DNA of 64,000 nt, taken from an uncultured Chlorobiaceae bacterium (lineage in GTDB: Bacteria > Bacteroidota > Chlorobiia > Chlorobiales > Chlorobiaceae). How positions within the stretch are numbered: the first letter of the stretch is position 1; each line of letters starts with the position of its first letter. The notes under the pieces were generated by a model. That model was given only the letters and a program-made list of their open reading frames with translations, did not search any database and was not told where the DNA came from. The stretch lies in contig CAJEXL010000008.1 in the NCBI GenBank assembly GCA_903994365.1, forward strand, positions 28,056-92,055, given 5' to 3'. Below are positions 35,648-46,526 of this stretch, one piece after another. Made by a program: the position numbers and the translations under genes.

Positions 35648-36559
35648 TTACTCGTCGATTCTTGAAAGTTCACGGAAGCTCTGGTAACGATCTTCGATTT
35701 CCAGCAGGTCGAGCGCTGCAATTTTTTCGGTACCGAACTTTTCAACGCAGAAGCTTGCCATGGCGCTGCCGTAAAGTACAGCACGTCGCATTTCGACATC
35801 AGTGATTTTTTCACAACGGGAGAGGTGGCCGATAAAGCCCCCTGCAAAGGTGTCGCCAGCACCGGTTGGGTCGTAAATCGACTCAAGCGGAAAGGCAGGT
35901 GCTACAAAGATGCCGTTATCGGTGAAGAGCAGTGCCCCGTGTTCTCCCTTTTTGATAATCAGCGTCTTTGGTCCCATTTCACGGATGATCCTGGCTGACT
36001 TGACGAGGTTGGGGTCACCGCTGAGGAGGCGTGCCTCGCTGTCGTTGAGTATGAAAATATCAACATTTTGCAGAGTTTTTTTTAGCTCATCCGGTTTCGA
36101 TTCAATCCAGAAGTTCATGGTGTCGAGGATAACCAGTTTTGGTTTACTGATCTGGCCGAGCACTTTGAGCTGGAGTTCAGGGTCGATGTTGCCAAGGCAG
36201 ACGAATTCCGCATTGCGGTATGGCTCGGGCACCACTGGGTCGAAATCAGCAAAGACGTTCAACTGGGTGTCGAGCGTATCACGGGTGTTCATGTCGTAAT
36301 GATAGCGTCCGGCCCAGCGGAATGTTTTCCCCTCTTCGATTTTCTGCACACCTTTGGTATCAATACTTCGCGAGTGGAGCAGGTCAAAATGCTGCTGTTC
36401 AAAGTCAGAACCGACGACTCCGACCATTTGTATCTTGTCGGTAAAGTAGCTGGCCGACAGGGCAATGTAGGTGGATGAGCCGCCAAGAGTATTGTCGGAA
36501 CGTCCGAAAGGAGTTTCGATATCATCAAAGGCAAGAGAGCCGACAATGAGAATAGCCAT
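35648..36559 (-). CDS. PfkB-family carbohydrate or nucleoside kinase
   Basis: A 303-residue ribokinase-fold kinase. The N-terminal GGSSTYIALSASYF and the C-terminal DPTGAGDTFAGGFIG are the two PfkB signatures, the latter supplying the catalytic Asp and anion hole. Family members phosphorylate sugars, adenosine or related compounds. The substrate cannot be read from the sequence. It lies between the GH13-like gene (29 bp upstream) and the symporter gene. Confidence 0.92.
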   Translation of the reverse strand: MAILIVGSLAFDDIETPFGRSDNTLGGSSTYIALSASYFTDKIQMVGVVGSDFEQQHFDLLHSRSIDTKGVQKIEEGKTFRWAGRYHYDMNTRDTLDTQLNVFADFDPVVPEPYRNAEFVCLGNIDPELQLKVLGQISKPKLVILDTMNFWIESKPDELKKTLQNVDIFILNDSEARLLSGDPNLVKSARIIREMGPKTLIIKKGEHGALLFTDNGIFVAPAFPLESIYDPTGAGDTFAGGFIGHLSRCEKITDVEMRRAVLYGSAMASFCVEKFGTEKIAALDLLEIEDRYQSFRELSRIDE

Positions 36560-36588
36560 AGAGGTAACTGTGGTTGGTTAGTGAAAGG

Positions 36589-38493
36589 TTATGGTAGTTC
36601 AAAAAGCATACATTCTCCCGGTTTGCAACTCACTTCAAGCCGATAATCCTTGATTGCGTACTTTTGTTCGCTGATCAGGTCGTAAAGCTCGTAACTCTCC
36701 ATGCTGAACTCAAGAAAGCCGCTTCTGTGGTCGTAAAGGTTGCTGTTGCCGACAAAGAGGAGTGACTGTTTACCGAATTCTCTTTTGACCGCGAAAAGAT
36801 CTGGTTCGCTGGTATAGGGTATGGTCATTGAGCCAACCTCTCCACAGAGGAGAAGGCCAAGGTAGTGAGCCCGTATTGCCAGGACTTTTGCAATATAGCT
36901 GTTGAGTGGTTTCAGATCATTGCTCTTTTCCCAGTCGTAGCATAAGGCGCTGAAGAGTGGCAGTTTTTCGGGTGGATAAAGAGCGCGATCTTCATCAGTA
37001 AAATTGAGTCCGAGGTTAACAGGATACCATTCACAGAGCTCCATGCCTGACTGAAGGAATGGTATGGCTGGCAGTACTGCGCTGAGTGTGAAGATAAAGG
37101 TTGAGAAATTCCGTCCAGCCTCCTGGCGTGGATAACGGAAGCAGACGCGAGGGGTGTTGTGATTCTCCCCTGTTCCGAAAAATGGCAGAGCTACACCAGT
37201 TCGGTTCAGGTGGTTCAAGAGCCCCCTGATAAAGACGATATCGTGAATGACAAATGGTAACGAGCCAAGGACGGCATTGAACCCCTCTTCACGGATTTCG
37301 GGGGATGGGTTGAAATTTTCATCCCAGAATGCAAAATCATCCCTTTTTTCACGAGCCTTGTGGACTATCGTCTGTTTCAGCCGTGTTGGCAAAGCATGGC
37401 CCATGTCAATCATGGCCCCATCAATCTGAAACTCCTCCTGATATGAGGGGATGATATCGGCAATCTCATCCCATAAACTGCTGTTGAAGGTTTCTGGGTT
37501 GTCGAGAGCGCTGTCGTACATCCTGATGGTGTTGTAGGCCATGTAGTTGAACGCATCATGGTTGTGCATTTTAAGGTAGGTGACATCGCTCCATGCTGGC
37601 TGCTGGTCATCAGGTGGCCAGTCAGAGAAGGCGCTGGCTATATGACAGCGAGTTCCCTCTGCGACTGTGCCAAAAATCTTTCCATTCTCTTCGTGCACGT
37701 TGACCGGTTGTGAGACAAACTGGTCACGGTACTCGCTTGACGGTGCTGGAAGAGCCTGCATCTCATGGCGATCAACCTGCTCATAAATTCTGCGCAGTGT
37801 ACCCTGATCAAAGTGGGGACGGCCAAAAGTGCCGGGAGTTTCATGCTCTTTCAGCCAGTAAAACCACTTAGGATGATCTTTTATCCAACTACTGTCAATT
37901 GCTGTTGTTCTGAAGACAAATTCAAGAACCACGTGCATCTCAAGGAGATGAGCCGCCTCAACAAAAGCTTTGAGCAGAACCTCTGCCGAAATTCCGAGTG
38001 CTGGTTCGCTGAGCAATGGATCAAGTTTGCGTGGATTCTTTATCGCATAGGGTGAGCCAAGAGAGCCTTTTTTGCTCTCTGTTCCAATTTCAGTGACAGG
38101 GAGCAGATAGAGAGTATTGACTCCAAGATTTTTTATATAGGGAAGGAGTGCAATGGCTTTGAGCAGTGTGCCCGTCTCCCTGAATCCGGATGCGAGTGGT
38201 TCAGTGCTTATGGTGCCATCACCGTTATGGTCAAAAGCGGTCGTGAGGCGGATAAAGAGGTTATAAACGACTGCGCCATCTCTCCAGTCAGAAGAGTTTG
38301 ACGAAGATTTTTTGAGAGAGCTCTTGCCGAGGATCTTCTCTATGATCTCACTGAAATATATTGCGGGGTTGACCTCCTCTGCTCCGGTTGATTTGCCGCT
38401 CCACAAGGTTGGTACCCTGTAAGACTTTTCTGTGACGTGAGCGGGCAGGCATTTGAGTGCCAGAAGAACTGTTTCAAGATGGTTTTTTTGCAA
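36589..38493 (-). CDS. GH13 alpha-amylase-family protein with altered catalytic motifs
   Basis: A 634-residue protein with the (beta/alpha)8 GH13 fold and a C-terminal beta domain. The likely nucleophile is Asp363 ([10 protein letters not shown]) and the likely acid/base is Glu392 (FWDENFNP). Region I is unusual (VVLEFVFRT at 188-196 instead of D-x-V-x-N-H), and region IV reads GENHNTPR (Asn446 where the third catalytic Asp is expected). These changes recall glucan- or maltosyl-transferase branches such as GlgE rather than plain amylases, but the exact subfamily is not clear. A Ca-loop-like DHNGDGTIS sits at 88-96. It has no signal peptide and is the first gene of the minus-strand run. Confidence 0.8.
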   Translation of the reverse strand: MQKNHLETVLLALKCLPAHVTEKSYRVPTLWSGKSTGAEEVNPAIYFSEIIEKILGKSSLKKSSSNSSDWRDGAVVYNLFIRLTTAFDHNGDGTISTEPLASGFRETGTLLKAIALLPYIKNLGVNTLYLLPVTEIGTESKKGSLGSPYAIKNPRKLDPLLSEPALGISAEVLLKAFVEAAHLLEMHVVLEFVFRTTAIDSSWIKDHPKWFYWLKEHETPGTFGRPHFDQGTLRRIYEQVDRHEMQALPAPSSEYRDQFVSQPVNVHEENGKIFGTVAEGTRCHIASAFSDWPPDDQQPAWSDVTYLKMHNHDAFNYMAYNTIRMYDSALDNPETFNSSLWDEIADIIPSYQEEFQIDGAMIDMGHALPTRLKQTIVHKAREKRDDFAFWDENFNPSPEIREEGFNAVLGSLPFVIHDIVFIRGLLNHLNRTGVALPFFGTGENHNTPRVCFRYPRQEAGRNFSTFIFTLSAVLPAIPFLQSGMELCEWYPVNLGLNFTDEDRALYPPEKLPLFSALCYDWEKSNDLKPLNSYIAKVLAIRAHYLGLLLCGEVGSMTIPYTSEPDLFAVKREFGKQSLLFVGNSNLYDHRSGFLEFSMESYELYDLISEQKYAIKDYRLEVSCKPGECMLFELP

Positions 38494-38601
38494 CGTGATA
38501 CTCTGTTTTTCGGGATGACGGATGCTGGCAAAAGATAACTTTTTTTGAGAATGGAATGTACTAAATTAGAGGTAACTCTATGAAAAGAATAACTTCCCCT
38601 G

Positions 38602-39333
38602 ATGAAAAATATTCGGATGACGGTTGAATATGATGGTACCTCTTTTGCCGGTTGGCAGAGGCAGTCACGCGGCATTATCACGGTACAGGGGGAGATTGAA
38701 GTGGCGCTTGGCCGTATTTTACAGGAGCCCATCTCTCTTGCTGCAGCAGGCCGTACCGATAAAGGGGTTCATGCCCGGGAGCAGACGGTAAACTTTGTGA
38801 CGCACTCGTCGATGGAGCCATCAAGAATTGTGCATTCGCTGAACTCGCTTTTGCCAAAGAGTATTCAGGTGTCCAATCCTCTTGAGGTCGATCTCGATTT
38901 TCATGCCCGGCATAGTGCGAAAAAGAGGCAATATCGTTATTTTGTTCTTGAGCGGCCCTCTGCCATTTATGGTCGGTTTGCGGGCTGTTCGAATGGTTCG
39001 CTTGATCTTGCCGTTATGCGTGAGATTGCGTCATTGCTTGAAGGGGTTCACGATTTTTCAGCCTTTTCAAAGGAAGATCGGGATAATCCGGGCAGAATCT
39101 GCACGGTGTACTCCTGCGAATGGTATCGTGAACGTCGTTTTATGGTTTTTGAGATATCGGCGAACCGGTTTTTGAGAAGCATGGTGCGCTATCTTGTGGA
39201 TGCGATGATAAGCGCGGGAAAGGGTCTGCTCACCGTTGACGAGTTCACCCGGATGCTTGAAACGGGGTTCGTCACCTTTCAGTTAAATCCAGCCTCTCCA
39301 GCCGGTCTTTTCCTCTGGAAGGTAAGTTACTAA
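38602..39333 (+). CDS. truA: tRNA pseudouridine(38-40) synthase
   Basis: A 243-residue TruA. The N-terminal VEYDGTSFAGWQRQ and the catalytic Asp53 in AAGRTDKGVHA are diagnostic. It isomerises uridines 38-40 in the anticodon arm of many tRNAs. It is divergent from the GH13-like gene, with both promoters in the 108 bp between them. Confidence 0.96.
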   Translation: MKNIRMTVEYDGTSFAGWQRQSRGIITVQGEIEVALGRILQEPISLAAAGRTDKGVHAREQTVNFVTHSSMEPSRIVHSLNSLLPKSIQVSNPLEVDLDFHARHSAKKRQYRYFVLERPSAIYGRFAGCSNGSLDLAVMREIASLLEGVHDFSAFSKEDRDNPGRICTVYSCEWYRERRFMVFEISANRFLRSMVRYLVDAMISAGKGLLTVDEFTRMLETGFVTFQLNPASPAGLFLWKVSY

Positions 39334-39376
39334 TCTTAAAATCAAATGATTATTGTAATAGTCAGGAACTGTTTTT

Positions 39377-41026
39377 ATGTTAATTACTTCTCTAATTAAA
39401 TTGCGGCTTGTGAACATCAGTCTCTATAATAAGACCTTCAGAGTGTTGGTTGCGGCGCTTTTTTTCCAGTTGTTGGCTCTGCCGCTTTTTGCTGTTGAGC
39501 CTTCAATCCAGCCAGTCGATAAAGGGCTGATCAGCAAATCTACGGTTTCCGATATGCTTGACAGCCTTGTCAATGCTACCTATTTTAAGGACGAACACTT
39601 TTCTGGCCCATCGAAAGAGATAAACAAGTTTGGGTTTCCGGCGAGTTTTGTGCCGCAGTATAATGATTCTACTTATTCGGCAAGAATTGCATCACTGAAT
39701 ACCAAAACGCCAATCCATTTTGTCTATAACGCCCAGGTCAAGGGATTTATAAGAACCTATGCCGTTGAACGGCGAAGTATGACGGCAAAAATTCTTGGAT
39801 TGAGCAGACTCTATTTTCCTCTTTTTGAGGAGCAGCTTGACGGGGCAAATGTTCCTCTTGAGATGAAGTATCTGGCTATCGTTGAGTCTGCCCTCAATCC
39901 TACAGCAGTCTCTTCTGCTGGAGCGAAAGGATTGTGGCAGTTTATGTATGGCACTGGCAAAATGTATGGACTTGAATCCACCTCATTTATTGAGGATCGG
40001 TATGATCCCTATAAGGCAACCATAGCGGCGAGTAAACATCTGAAAGATCTCCACAATATTTACGGAGACTGGCTTCTTGCGCTTGCAGCCTATAATTGTG
40101 GCCCCGGTAATGTCAATAAGGCGATAAGAAAAGCTGGCGGGGTAAAGGATTACTGGGCAATATGGGATTACCTTCCAGCAGAAACAAGAGGATATGTTCC
40201 GGCTTTTATTGCGGTCAACTATATCATGAATTATTATAGCGAGCATAATATTCGGCCTGTTGAGCCCGGTTATCTCTATCAGGATGTCGATACGTTGCGT
40301 ACTTCCCGTCTTTTGTCGTTTGAGCAGATATCTGAGACCATAGGGGTGCCTCCCAACGATCTCCAGTTCCTTAATCCGCAGTATAAACTTGGAATTATTC
40401 CTGCTACAGTTGGTGTGGCAAATATTCTCAGACTTCCGAAAAAGTTTACTGTTCCATTCCAGAAGCGGGAACAGGAGATCTATGCGTACAAATCCGCAAA
40501 AACGATTGAACGCGAAGAGCTTCTTGCCCGTGCAAGGAGTCTTCAGGGTGGAACAGCCCTTCAGGCTTCCAATGGGAAAACGGAGAAAATTCATGTCGTC
40601 GTGGAGGGCGAGACGCTTGGTTCAATTGCGAGATTGTATCGTACCTATATCAGTCAGCTTATTGCCTGGAATAACCTTAAAGATCCTGATATTACTCCCG
40701 GACAGAAGTTAATTGTTTTTGGCGCTGCGGCTGCTCCCGCCGACTCACGTGTTGAGTCTCTGCGGAAGGTGATAGCTCGCCACAAGGTAAAAAAAGGGGA
40801 GACTTTTGCCTCTATTGCAAGCATGTACGGAATGAGTGTTGAGCGTCTCTCAGTATTGAATCGTCTTGGCCGAAAAAGAGCGCCTGCGGTGGGAAGTCGT
40901 CTCAAAATTGAAAAAACGGTGAGCGAAAAACAAGAACGTTCTGTAACAAAGAAGTTTTATAAGGCAAAAAAATCAAAGGTGGTAAAAGCGAAGAGTGCTC
41001 GTTCGTCGCGTAAACGAAAACGATAA
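39377..41026 (+). CDS. Membrane-bound lytic murein transglycosylase with two LysM domains (MltD-like)
   Basis: A 549-residue exported protein with an N-terminal hydrophobic signal (about 23-40). The SLT domain (about 140-290) has the catalytic Glu in AIVESALNP followed by GAKGLWQFM and AAYNCGPGNVNKAI, all family motifs. Two LysM peptidoglycan-binding repeats follow (starting HVVVEGETLGSIARL and HKVKKGETFASIASM). The enzyme cleaves peptidoglycan glycan strands non-hydrolytically. A strongly basic Lys/Arg tail ends the chain. Confidence 0.93.
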   Translation: MLITSLIKLRLVNISLYNKTFRVLVAALFFQLLALPLFAVEPSIQPVDKGLISKSTVSDMLDSLVNATYFKDEHFSGPSKEINKFGFPASFVPQYNDSTYSARIASLNTKTPIHFVYNAQVKGFIRTYAVERRSMTAKILGLSRLYFPLFEEQLDGANVPLEMKYLAIVESALNPTAVSSAGAKGLWQFMYGTGKMYGLESTSFIEDRYDPYKATIAASKHLKDLHNIYGDWLLALAAYNCGPGNVNKAIRKAGGVKDYWAIWDYLPAETRGYVPAFIAVNYIMNYYSEHNIRPVEPGYLYQDVDTLRTSRLLSFEQISETIGVPPNDLQFLNPQYKLGIIPATVGVANILRLPKKFTVPFQKREQEIYAYKSAKTIEREELLARARSLQGGTALQASNGKTEKIHVVVEGETLGSIARLYRTYISQLIAWNNLKDPDITPGQKLIVFGAAAAPADSRVESLRKVIARHKVKKGETFASIASMYGMSVERLSVLNRLGRKRAPAVGSRLKIEKTVSEKQERSVTKKFYKAKKSKVVKAKSARSSRKRKR

Positions 41027-41154
41027 AAGCATTGGAGCTGCGGGGTTTTGATATGAATTGTTTTCATGTTCGATTAAAGGATATTATTTATTATCTTTGA
41101 AGACATAAAAACGGCGTTGATTCAATAATTCTATAAAAGAGCAATATTAAACGT

Positions 41155-42345
41155 ATGCGTAATATCATTTTTACCGGAAAGGGTGGCGTTGGTAAAACCT
41201 CAATCGCTGCGGCGACGGCGATCCGGGCAGCGGATATGGGGTACAAGACCCTGATTATGTCTACCGATCCGGCACACAGTCTGGGTGATTCGCTCGACGT
41301 CAAGTTAGGGCCTTCGCCTATTAAAGTTGCTGAAAATCTCTGGGGTCAGGAGGTCAGCGTTTTCGGTGATCTCAATCTGAACTGGGATGTCGTCAGAGAG
41401 CACTTTGCTCATATCATGGAGGCTCGTGGTATTGAGGGTGTCTATGCTGAAGAGATGGGTGTTTTGCCTGGTATGGAGGAGCTCTTTTCGCTCTCCTATA
41501 TCAAGCGCTATAATGAACAGAATGAATATGATCTTCTTGTCGTTGACTGTGCTCCTACGGGTGAGACGCTTCGCCTTCTCTCTCTGCCAGAAACATTTGG
41601 ATGGTTTATCAAGATGATTCGCAATGTAGAGAAATTCATGGTGAAACCGGTGATAAGGCCTCTTGCCAAGAAAGTTAACAAGATAAACGATTTTGTTGCT
41701 CCTGTAGAAGTGTTCGAAAAGGTTGATAACCTCTTCTCTTCAACAGAGGGTATTATTGACCTGCTTGCAGATGGCTCCAAAACGACGATGCGCCTTGTCA
41801 TGAACCCTGAAAAGATGGTCATCAAGGAGTCGATGCGCGCTTTGACCTATCTCAACCTTTATGGTATTACGGTTGATCGTATTACTATTAACCGTGTCAT
41901 GCCCGATCAGAGTCCTGATCCTTACTTTCAGAAGTGGCGTGCTATTCAGCAGAAGTACATTGAGCAGATTGAGGAGGCTTTTGCTCCTATTCCAATTGCA
42001 GAAGTGCCGCTCTTTGATGATGAGGTTGTTGGACTTGCCATGCTTCGCCGAGTCGGCGAGAGGGTATACGAAGACAAGAACCCTCTTGATGTCTTTTTTA
42101 CCGAGAACCCGATTAATATCAAAAAGGTCTCTGATGGACATTACAAGGTGCGCGTGAGGTTGCCCTTTATGGAGAATATGGGACTTGAGCCGAAAATTCT
42201 CAAGCTTGGTGATGATCTTACCATTCGTATCGGTGATTATCAGAAAATTGTTGTTTTGCCAATTTTCCTTGCCGGGATGAATTCCACAGGTGCCTCCTAT
42301 GAAGACAAGTGGCTGAGCATTGATTTCGAAAAAGCCCCCAGATAA
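41155..42345 (+). CDS. ArsA/GET3-family ATPase
   Basis: A 396-residue soluble P-loop ATPase. The Walker A deviant motif is GKGGVGKT (8-15), and [11 protein letters not shown] and [12 protein letters not shown] follow. The family includes arsenite-pump ATPases and the tail-anchored-protein targeting factor GET3. Multiple ArsA paralogues without an arsB partner are typical of green sulfur bacteria, where some occur in the chlorosome context; no arsenic genes are near here. The C-terminal domain has the alpha-crystallin-like beta-sandwich seen in this branch. It stands alone and ends at a strong terminator. Confidence 0.88.
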   Translation: MRNIIFTGKGGVGKTSIAAATAIRAADMGYKTLIMSTDPAHSLGDSLDVKLGPSPIKVAENLWGQEVSVFGDLNLNWDVVREHFAHIMEARGIEGVYAEEMGVLPGMEELFSLSYIKRYNEQNEYDLLVVDCAPTGETLRLLSLPETFGWFIKMIRNVEKFMVKPVIRPLAKKVNKINDFVAPVEVFEKVDNLFSSTEGIIDLLADGSKTTMRLVMNPEKMVIKESMRALTYLNLYGITVDRITINRVMPDQSPDPYFQKWRAIQQKYIEQIEEAFAPIPIAEVPLFDDEVVGLAMLRRVGERVYEDKNPLDVFFTENPINIKKVSDGHYKVRVRLPFMENMGLEPKILKLGDDLTIRIGDYQKIVVLPIFLAGMNSTGASYEDKWLSIDFEKAPR

Positions 42346-42366
42346 AGAGGTGTATTGTAAAGCAAT

Positions 42367-42398
42367 AAAAAAACCTGCCTTCACGGGCAGGTTTTTTT
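42367..42398. terminator. Bidirectional rho-independent terminator
   Basis: AAAAAAACCTGCC (42367-42379) pairs with GGGCAGGTTTTTTT (42385-42398) with a five-base loop. Both strands end in a T-run, serving the convergent arsA-like and serA genes. Confidence 0.93.
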
Positions 42399-42418
42399 AT
42401 TGTTTGGTGTTTTGTTGT

Positions 42419-43999
42419 TCAGAGCGTTACAAGGCTGGCTACATCAACGCCGTTGACTCTTCTCACCTCATCAAGCAGTTCAGGAGTTACATCGCCATCG
42501 ACAACAATTGCCGTCATGGCCATCTTTTTTTCTTCATCCCTTGAGAGCGCCACGTAGGCGACGTTCAGGTTGTGCTGAAGCAGGAGCTGGGTAACATGGG
42601 CAATGACACCAGGTTTGTCAGCATTGTTGTAGATGATAATATTACCTTCAGGCTTGAACTCTACAAGGAACTGGTCTATCATCACAATACGTATCTCTTT
42701 GTCCCCAAAGACTGTTCCGCCAATCATCCGTTTTTCTGTGTCGTTTTCAAGCTCAATGCGGATAAGGTTGGTATAGTCGAGGTTCTCCTTTTCAAACTTC
42801 TGGTTCAGGCTGATTCCGCACTCTTTGGCCATCGTGAATGCGTTGATGTAGTTGGTGTCTTTTGACTGAGTGATATCAAGAAACCCCTTGAGAGCCGCTG
42901 CAGTGATAACTTCATTGAATTTATGGAGGAACTCGCCAGAGGTTCTCACAGTCATTTTATGGGCATCAACTGGTGCCATCTGAGCGAGTGTTGCTCCGAG
43001 TTTTTCGGCAAGGTTGAGATAGGATTGTACGCCTGGAGCCTGAGCCAGTTCGACGGCTGATGCGTTCACAGCTCCCTCAAGTTTTCCTGTACGTTTCCAT
43101 TCAACAATCTGTTCGGCAATCTGAATGGCCACTTTTTGCTGTGCTTCAGCGGTTGATGCGGCAATGTGTGGTGTGGCAATGACCTGTTCGAGTTTCAGCA
43201 GCGGGTTTTCGGGGTCGATTGGCTCTTTTTCAAAAACATCAAGCGCAACGGCGGCAACTTTTCCTGATATAATGGCTTCAGCAAGGTCGGCTTCATTAAT
43301 GATGCCTCCTCTGGCGCAGTTGACGATGATAACGCCCTCTTTCATCAGCTCAAAGGTCTCTTTGGCGATGAGATTGCGGGTTGATTCGTTGAGTGATGAG
43401 TGAATGGTGATGAAGTCCGCCTTGATAAAATTCTCATGCAGGGGAAGGAGGTCGATATTGAGTTGTGCAGCATATTCATCGGGGATCATCGGGTCGTAGG
43501 CGATGGTTTTCATCCCGAAGGCCTGCATTCTGGATGCCACTTCCCGACCGATTTTGCCAAGGCCGATGATAGAGAGGGTTTTACCCTCAAGCTCTACCCC
43601 ACTGAATTTTGTCTTGTTCCAGTGGCCCTGTTTCAGATCTGCTGTTGCCTGCGGGATGCGACGTGCGGCTGCAAGCATCATGGCACAGGTGTGCTCTGCA
43701 GCAGAAACTGTATTGCCCCCTGGGGTATTCATCACAATAACGCCTTTACGGGTTGCCGCTTCAAGATCAATGTTGTCAACTCCGGCTCCAGCTCTTCCTA
43801 TCAGATTCAGTTTTGTGCCACATTCCAGAATTTCAGCGGTAACCTTGGTTGCGCTTCTGACAATCAGTTTGTCAAAGTTTCCGATGATCTCTTTGAGCTC
43901 TTCTTTGCTTATTTTTGGTCGCTCAGTGACGTCAAAACCGTTCTGTGTGAGGATTTGACCGCATTGGGGATCAATGCCGTCAGTGATCAGTACATTCAT
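42419..43999 (-). CDS. serA: D-3-phosphoglycerate dehydrogenase
   Basis: A 526-residue SerA of the long type. It has the catalytic and NAD-binding dehydrogenase domains (GLGKIGREVASRMQ near 148-161, NCARGGIINEADL later), an intervening allosteric domain, and a C-terminal ACT domain (from about 450, beginning KPGVIAHVTQLLL) expected to bind serine. It oxidises 3-phosphoglycerate in the first step of serine synthesis. Transcribed alone, convergent with arsA. Confidence 0.96.
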   Translation of the reverse strand: MNVLITDGIDPQCGQILTQNGFDVTERPKISKEELKEIIGNFDKLIVRSATKVTAEILECGTKLNLIGRAGAGVDNIDLEAATRKGVIVMNTPGGNTVSAAEHTCAMMLAAARRIPQATADLKQGHWNKTKFSGVELEGKTLSIIGLGKIGREVASRMQAFGMKTIAYDPMIPDEYAAQLNIDLLPLHENFIKADFITIHSSLNESTRNLIAKETFELMKEGVIIVNCARGGIINEADLAEAIISGKVAAVALDVFEKEPIDPENPLLKLEQVIATPHIAASTAEAQQKVAIQIAEQIVEWKRTGKLEGAVNASAVELAQAPGVQSYLNLAEKLGATLAQMAPVDAHKMTVRTSGEFLHKFNEVITAAALKGFLDITQSKDTNYINAFTMAKECGISLNQKFEKENLDYTNLIRIELENDTEKRMIGGTVFGDKEIRIVMIDQFLVEFKPEGNIIIYNNADKPGVIAHVTQLLLQHNLNVAYVALSRDEEKKMAMTAIVVDGDVTPELLDEVRRVNGVDVASLVTL

Positions 44000-44214
44000 A
44001 TTTCTCGTAGAGATGATTTAATTGCCTGCAATTTTTATGTCCACGGGGTTAATATAAGGAAATTTTGCTGCTCTGCGCTTTGTGAAGGGGTTTATCCAGT
44101 TTTCAGCGCTTGAGCGTGATTTCGCCCGTACTATATATATGTGATGGTTTTTTTTATCTTGTACACTGTAATTTTGGAGATATTATTTTTGACGTTATTA
44201 GAGGTGTAAAACGG

Positions 44215-45267
44215 ATGGAACAGTTACATGATTTAAGAGTTTCACGAATTATTCGGCTTCCTTCACCAGGCGCGCTCAAGGGGATGTTGCCGGTGGATGA
44301 GCATGTGGCCACTACGGTTACTGGCGGACGACGTGAAGTTGAACAGATTTTGACAGGCAAGGATTCCCGGTTGCTGGTGATTGTAGGCCCTTGCTCTATC
44401 CATGATGTGGAGGCGGCTCGTGAGTATGCGGGAAGGCTTTCCCGGTTGCGTACCGAGCTGAAGCATGATCTCTGTATCATGATGCGGGTCTATTTTGAAA
44501 AGCCTCGCACCACTATAGGATGGAAGGGATTCATCAACGATCCTCATCTCGATGATACCTACGATATTGAGCACGGGATTTATCATGCGCGCAAGCTTCT
44601 TATTGAAATCAATGAGATGGGGCTCCCGGCTGCCACGGAATTTCTTGATCCCATATCGCCCCAGTATCTGGCTGATGTGGTGAGCTGGGCCGCGATAGGA
44701 GCAAGAACGATTGAATCACAGACTCACCGCCAGATGGCCAGTGGTCTCTCTATGCCTGTTGGATTCAAAAATTCGACCGATGGGCGCCTTGGAGTGGCCG
44801 TTGATGCGATTCGTTCAGCCATGCATCCACACAGTTTTCTCGGGATTGACCAGGAAGGGTATAGCAGCGTTATTACCACCAAAGGTAATCCGTTTGGCCA
44901 TCTTGTGCTGCGTGGCGGGCCCAAGCCCAATTATGACGAGGAGAGTATTGCCGCTGCCGAGTTATTGCTTGGCAAGGCCGGTTTGCAGCAATCGCTGCTT
45001 GTCGATTGCAGTCATGCCAATTCGGGAAAAAAACATCAGCGGCAGTTGACGGTATGGGAACATATTCTGAAACAGAAAGAGGCTGGCAACAAGAGTGTCG
45101 TCGGGGTTATGATAGAGAGCAATCTCTATTGTGGGAACCAGCCATTTCCTGAAGATCCTGATAAACTGATGTACGGTGTGTCGATAACCGATGAGTGTCT
45201 CGCCTGGGAGGAGACTGAATGTATGCTTCGCGAAGGGGCGGCAGTTATGCATAATCTTGTCAAGTGA
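44215..45267 (+). CDS. 3-deoxy-7-phosphoheptulonate synthase (type I DAHP synthase)
   Basis: A 350-residue enzyme of the AroF/G/H type that condenses phosphoenolpyruvate with erythrose 4-phosphate at the head of the shikimate pathway. Diagnostic segments are [38 protein letters not shown] and the metal-binding DCSHANSGK. The frame is open for 35 further codons upstream, but the ATG at 44215 has a GAGGTG site and gives the family length. Which feedback amino acid it responds to cannot be read. A GNAT-like gene follows after 10 bp. Confidence 0.95.
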   Translation: MEQLHDLRVSRIIRLPSPGALKGMLPVDEHVATTVTGGRREVEQILTGKDSRLLVIVGPCSIHDVEAAREYAGRLSRLRTELKHDLCIMMRVYFEKPRTTIGWKGFINDPHLDDTYDIEHGIYHARKLLIEINEMGLPAATEFLDPISPQYLADVVSWAAIGARTIESQTHRQMASGLSMPVGFKNSTDGRLGVAVDAIRSAMHPHSFLGIDQEGYSSVITTKGNPFGHLVLRGGPKPNYDEESIAAAELLLGKAGLQQSLLVDCSHANSGKKHQRQLTVWEHILKQKEAGNKSVVGVMIESNLYCGNQPFPEDPDKLMYGVSITDECLAWEETECMLREGAAVMHNLVK

Positions 45268-45277
45268 AGGGGAGAGT

Positions 45278-46411
45278 ATGGCTTTAGAGATACGGCAGGT
45301 ACGCAACAAAAAAGAGAAGAGAGAGTTTATAACCTTTGCGTGGCAGATCTATCGCAAAGATCCTGAACTCAACAAATACTGGGTTCCTCCGGTTATTGAG
45401 GATTACATGAAAACGCTTGACACGGAGCTGTTTCCCCTGTATGAGCATGCCGATCTGGCACTGTTTACCGCCTGGAAAGATGGCGTTATGGCGGGTACTA
45501 TTGCTGCTGTCGAGAACCGTCGCCACAACGAGGTGCATGAAGACAAGGTTGGCTTCTGGGGTTTTTTTGAGTGTATCAACGACCAGAAGGTTGCCAATGC
45601 TCTTTTTGAAGCAGCAGGTGGATGGCTGAAAAAAAGAGGACTTACCGCAATGCGCGGGCCAGTCAGTCCATCCATGAACGATCAGTGCGGCATGTTGACC
45701 AGAGGATATGATAGTCCGCCGGTCTTTCTTATGCTTTACAATCCTCCCTATTATAACGACCTTGTTCTGAAGGGTGGACATCATATCGGCCAAGAGCTGC
45801 TTGCCTGGTATATTGATCAGGAGAGTATTGATATTGGGCGCCTGCGTCGTATAGCAGAGCATGTCAAGAAGCGGGAAGGGTTGACGATACGTCCCATGAA
45901 CATGAAAGATTTTGACCGCGAAGTTGAGCGTATGAGGGAGATCTACAACAAGGCCTGGGAGAAAAACTGGGGTTTTGTGCCCATGACCGACAAGGAGTTC
46001 AATTTTCTGGGCAAAAGTCTCAAACCTCTTGCAAATCCTAATTACATCTATTTTGTAGAGGATCGTAACAAGCGTACAGTCGGTTTTTCACTTTCGCTTC
46101 CCGATGTCAATCAGGCACTCAAACATGTCGATGGCAACCCTTTTTCGCCCATCGGCTTGCTGAAATATCTCTGGTACAGTCGCAACATTACGATGGTGCG
46201 TACCATCGTGATGGGAGTTCTGCCTGAGTATCGCAACAAGGGGGTGGATAGTATCATGAATGCCGAGATTGCCGATTACGGTGGTAAACACGGAGTTCAT
46301 GCCAGTGAGATGAGCTGGGTACTCAAGGCTAATGAGGCGATGAGCAAGCTCGCAAAGGTGATTGGCGGGACTCCATACAAGGAGTATGTTATTTACGAGG
46401 CTGATCTGTAG
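45278..46411 (+). CDS. GNAT-superfamily-like acyltransferase (YghO-like)
   Basis: A 377-residue soluble protein with a GNAT-type fold in its C-terminal half (RTIVMGVLPEYRNKGVDSIM is the acyl-CoA-binding region). The N-terminal half contains GPVSPSMNDQCGML, conserved in the poorly characterised YghO-type family. The frame extends upstream into the DAHP synthase gene, but the ATG at 45278 has an AAGGGGAG site and starts MALEIRQV. The substrate is unknown. It is probably co-transcribed with the DAHP synthase. Confidence 0.75.
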   Translation: MALEIRQVRNKKEKREFITFAWQIYRKDPELNKYWVPPVIEDYMKTLDTELFPLYEHADLALFTAWKDGVMAGTIAAVENRRHNEVHEDKVGFWGFFECINDQKVANALFEAAGGWLKKRGLTAMRGPVSPSMNDQCGMLTRGYDSPPVFLMLYNPPYYNDLVLKGGHHIGQELLAWYIDQESIDIGRLRRIAEHVKKREGLTIRPMNMKDFDREVERMREIYNKAWEKNWGFVPMTDKEFNFLGKSLKPLANPNYIYFVEDRNKRTVGFSLSLPDVNQALKHVDGNPFSPIGLLKYLWYSRNITMVRTIVMGVLPEYRNKGVDSIMNAEIADYGGKHGVHASEMSWVLKANEAMSKLAKVIGGTPYKEYVIYEADL

Positions 46412-46465
46412 GGTCTGAGGCTCTGTCTATTCTGAAGTGATTTCGTGAGTATGGGTGAACCTCTA

Positions 46466-46501
46466 CCCGTGAGTGCCGAGCTGGAGCTCGGCACTCACGG
46501 G
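46466..46501. repeat. Perfect 16-bp inverted repeat
   Basis: CCCGTGAGTGCCGAGC (46466-46481) is an exact reverse complement of 46486-46501 around the four-base loop TGGA. It is GC-rich without a T-run, lying just after the GNAT-like gene and before a second, classical terminator. It could be a transcript-stabilising hairpin or part of a dispersed repeat. Confidence 0.85.
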
Positions 46502-46526
46502 TGGCATTTGTCGTGCTATTGTTCAT

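Noticed and set aside
41740..42384. 214-codon minus-strand frame opposite the ArsA-type gene
   Set aside because: Antisense shadow of a clear gene that shows all family motifs.
43400..44113. 237-codon plus-strand frame opposite serA
   Set aside because: Antisense shadow of serA, cysteine-rich and without family features.
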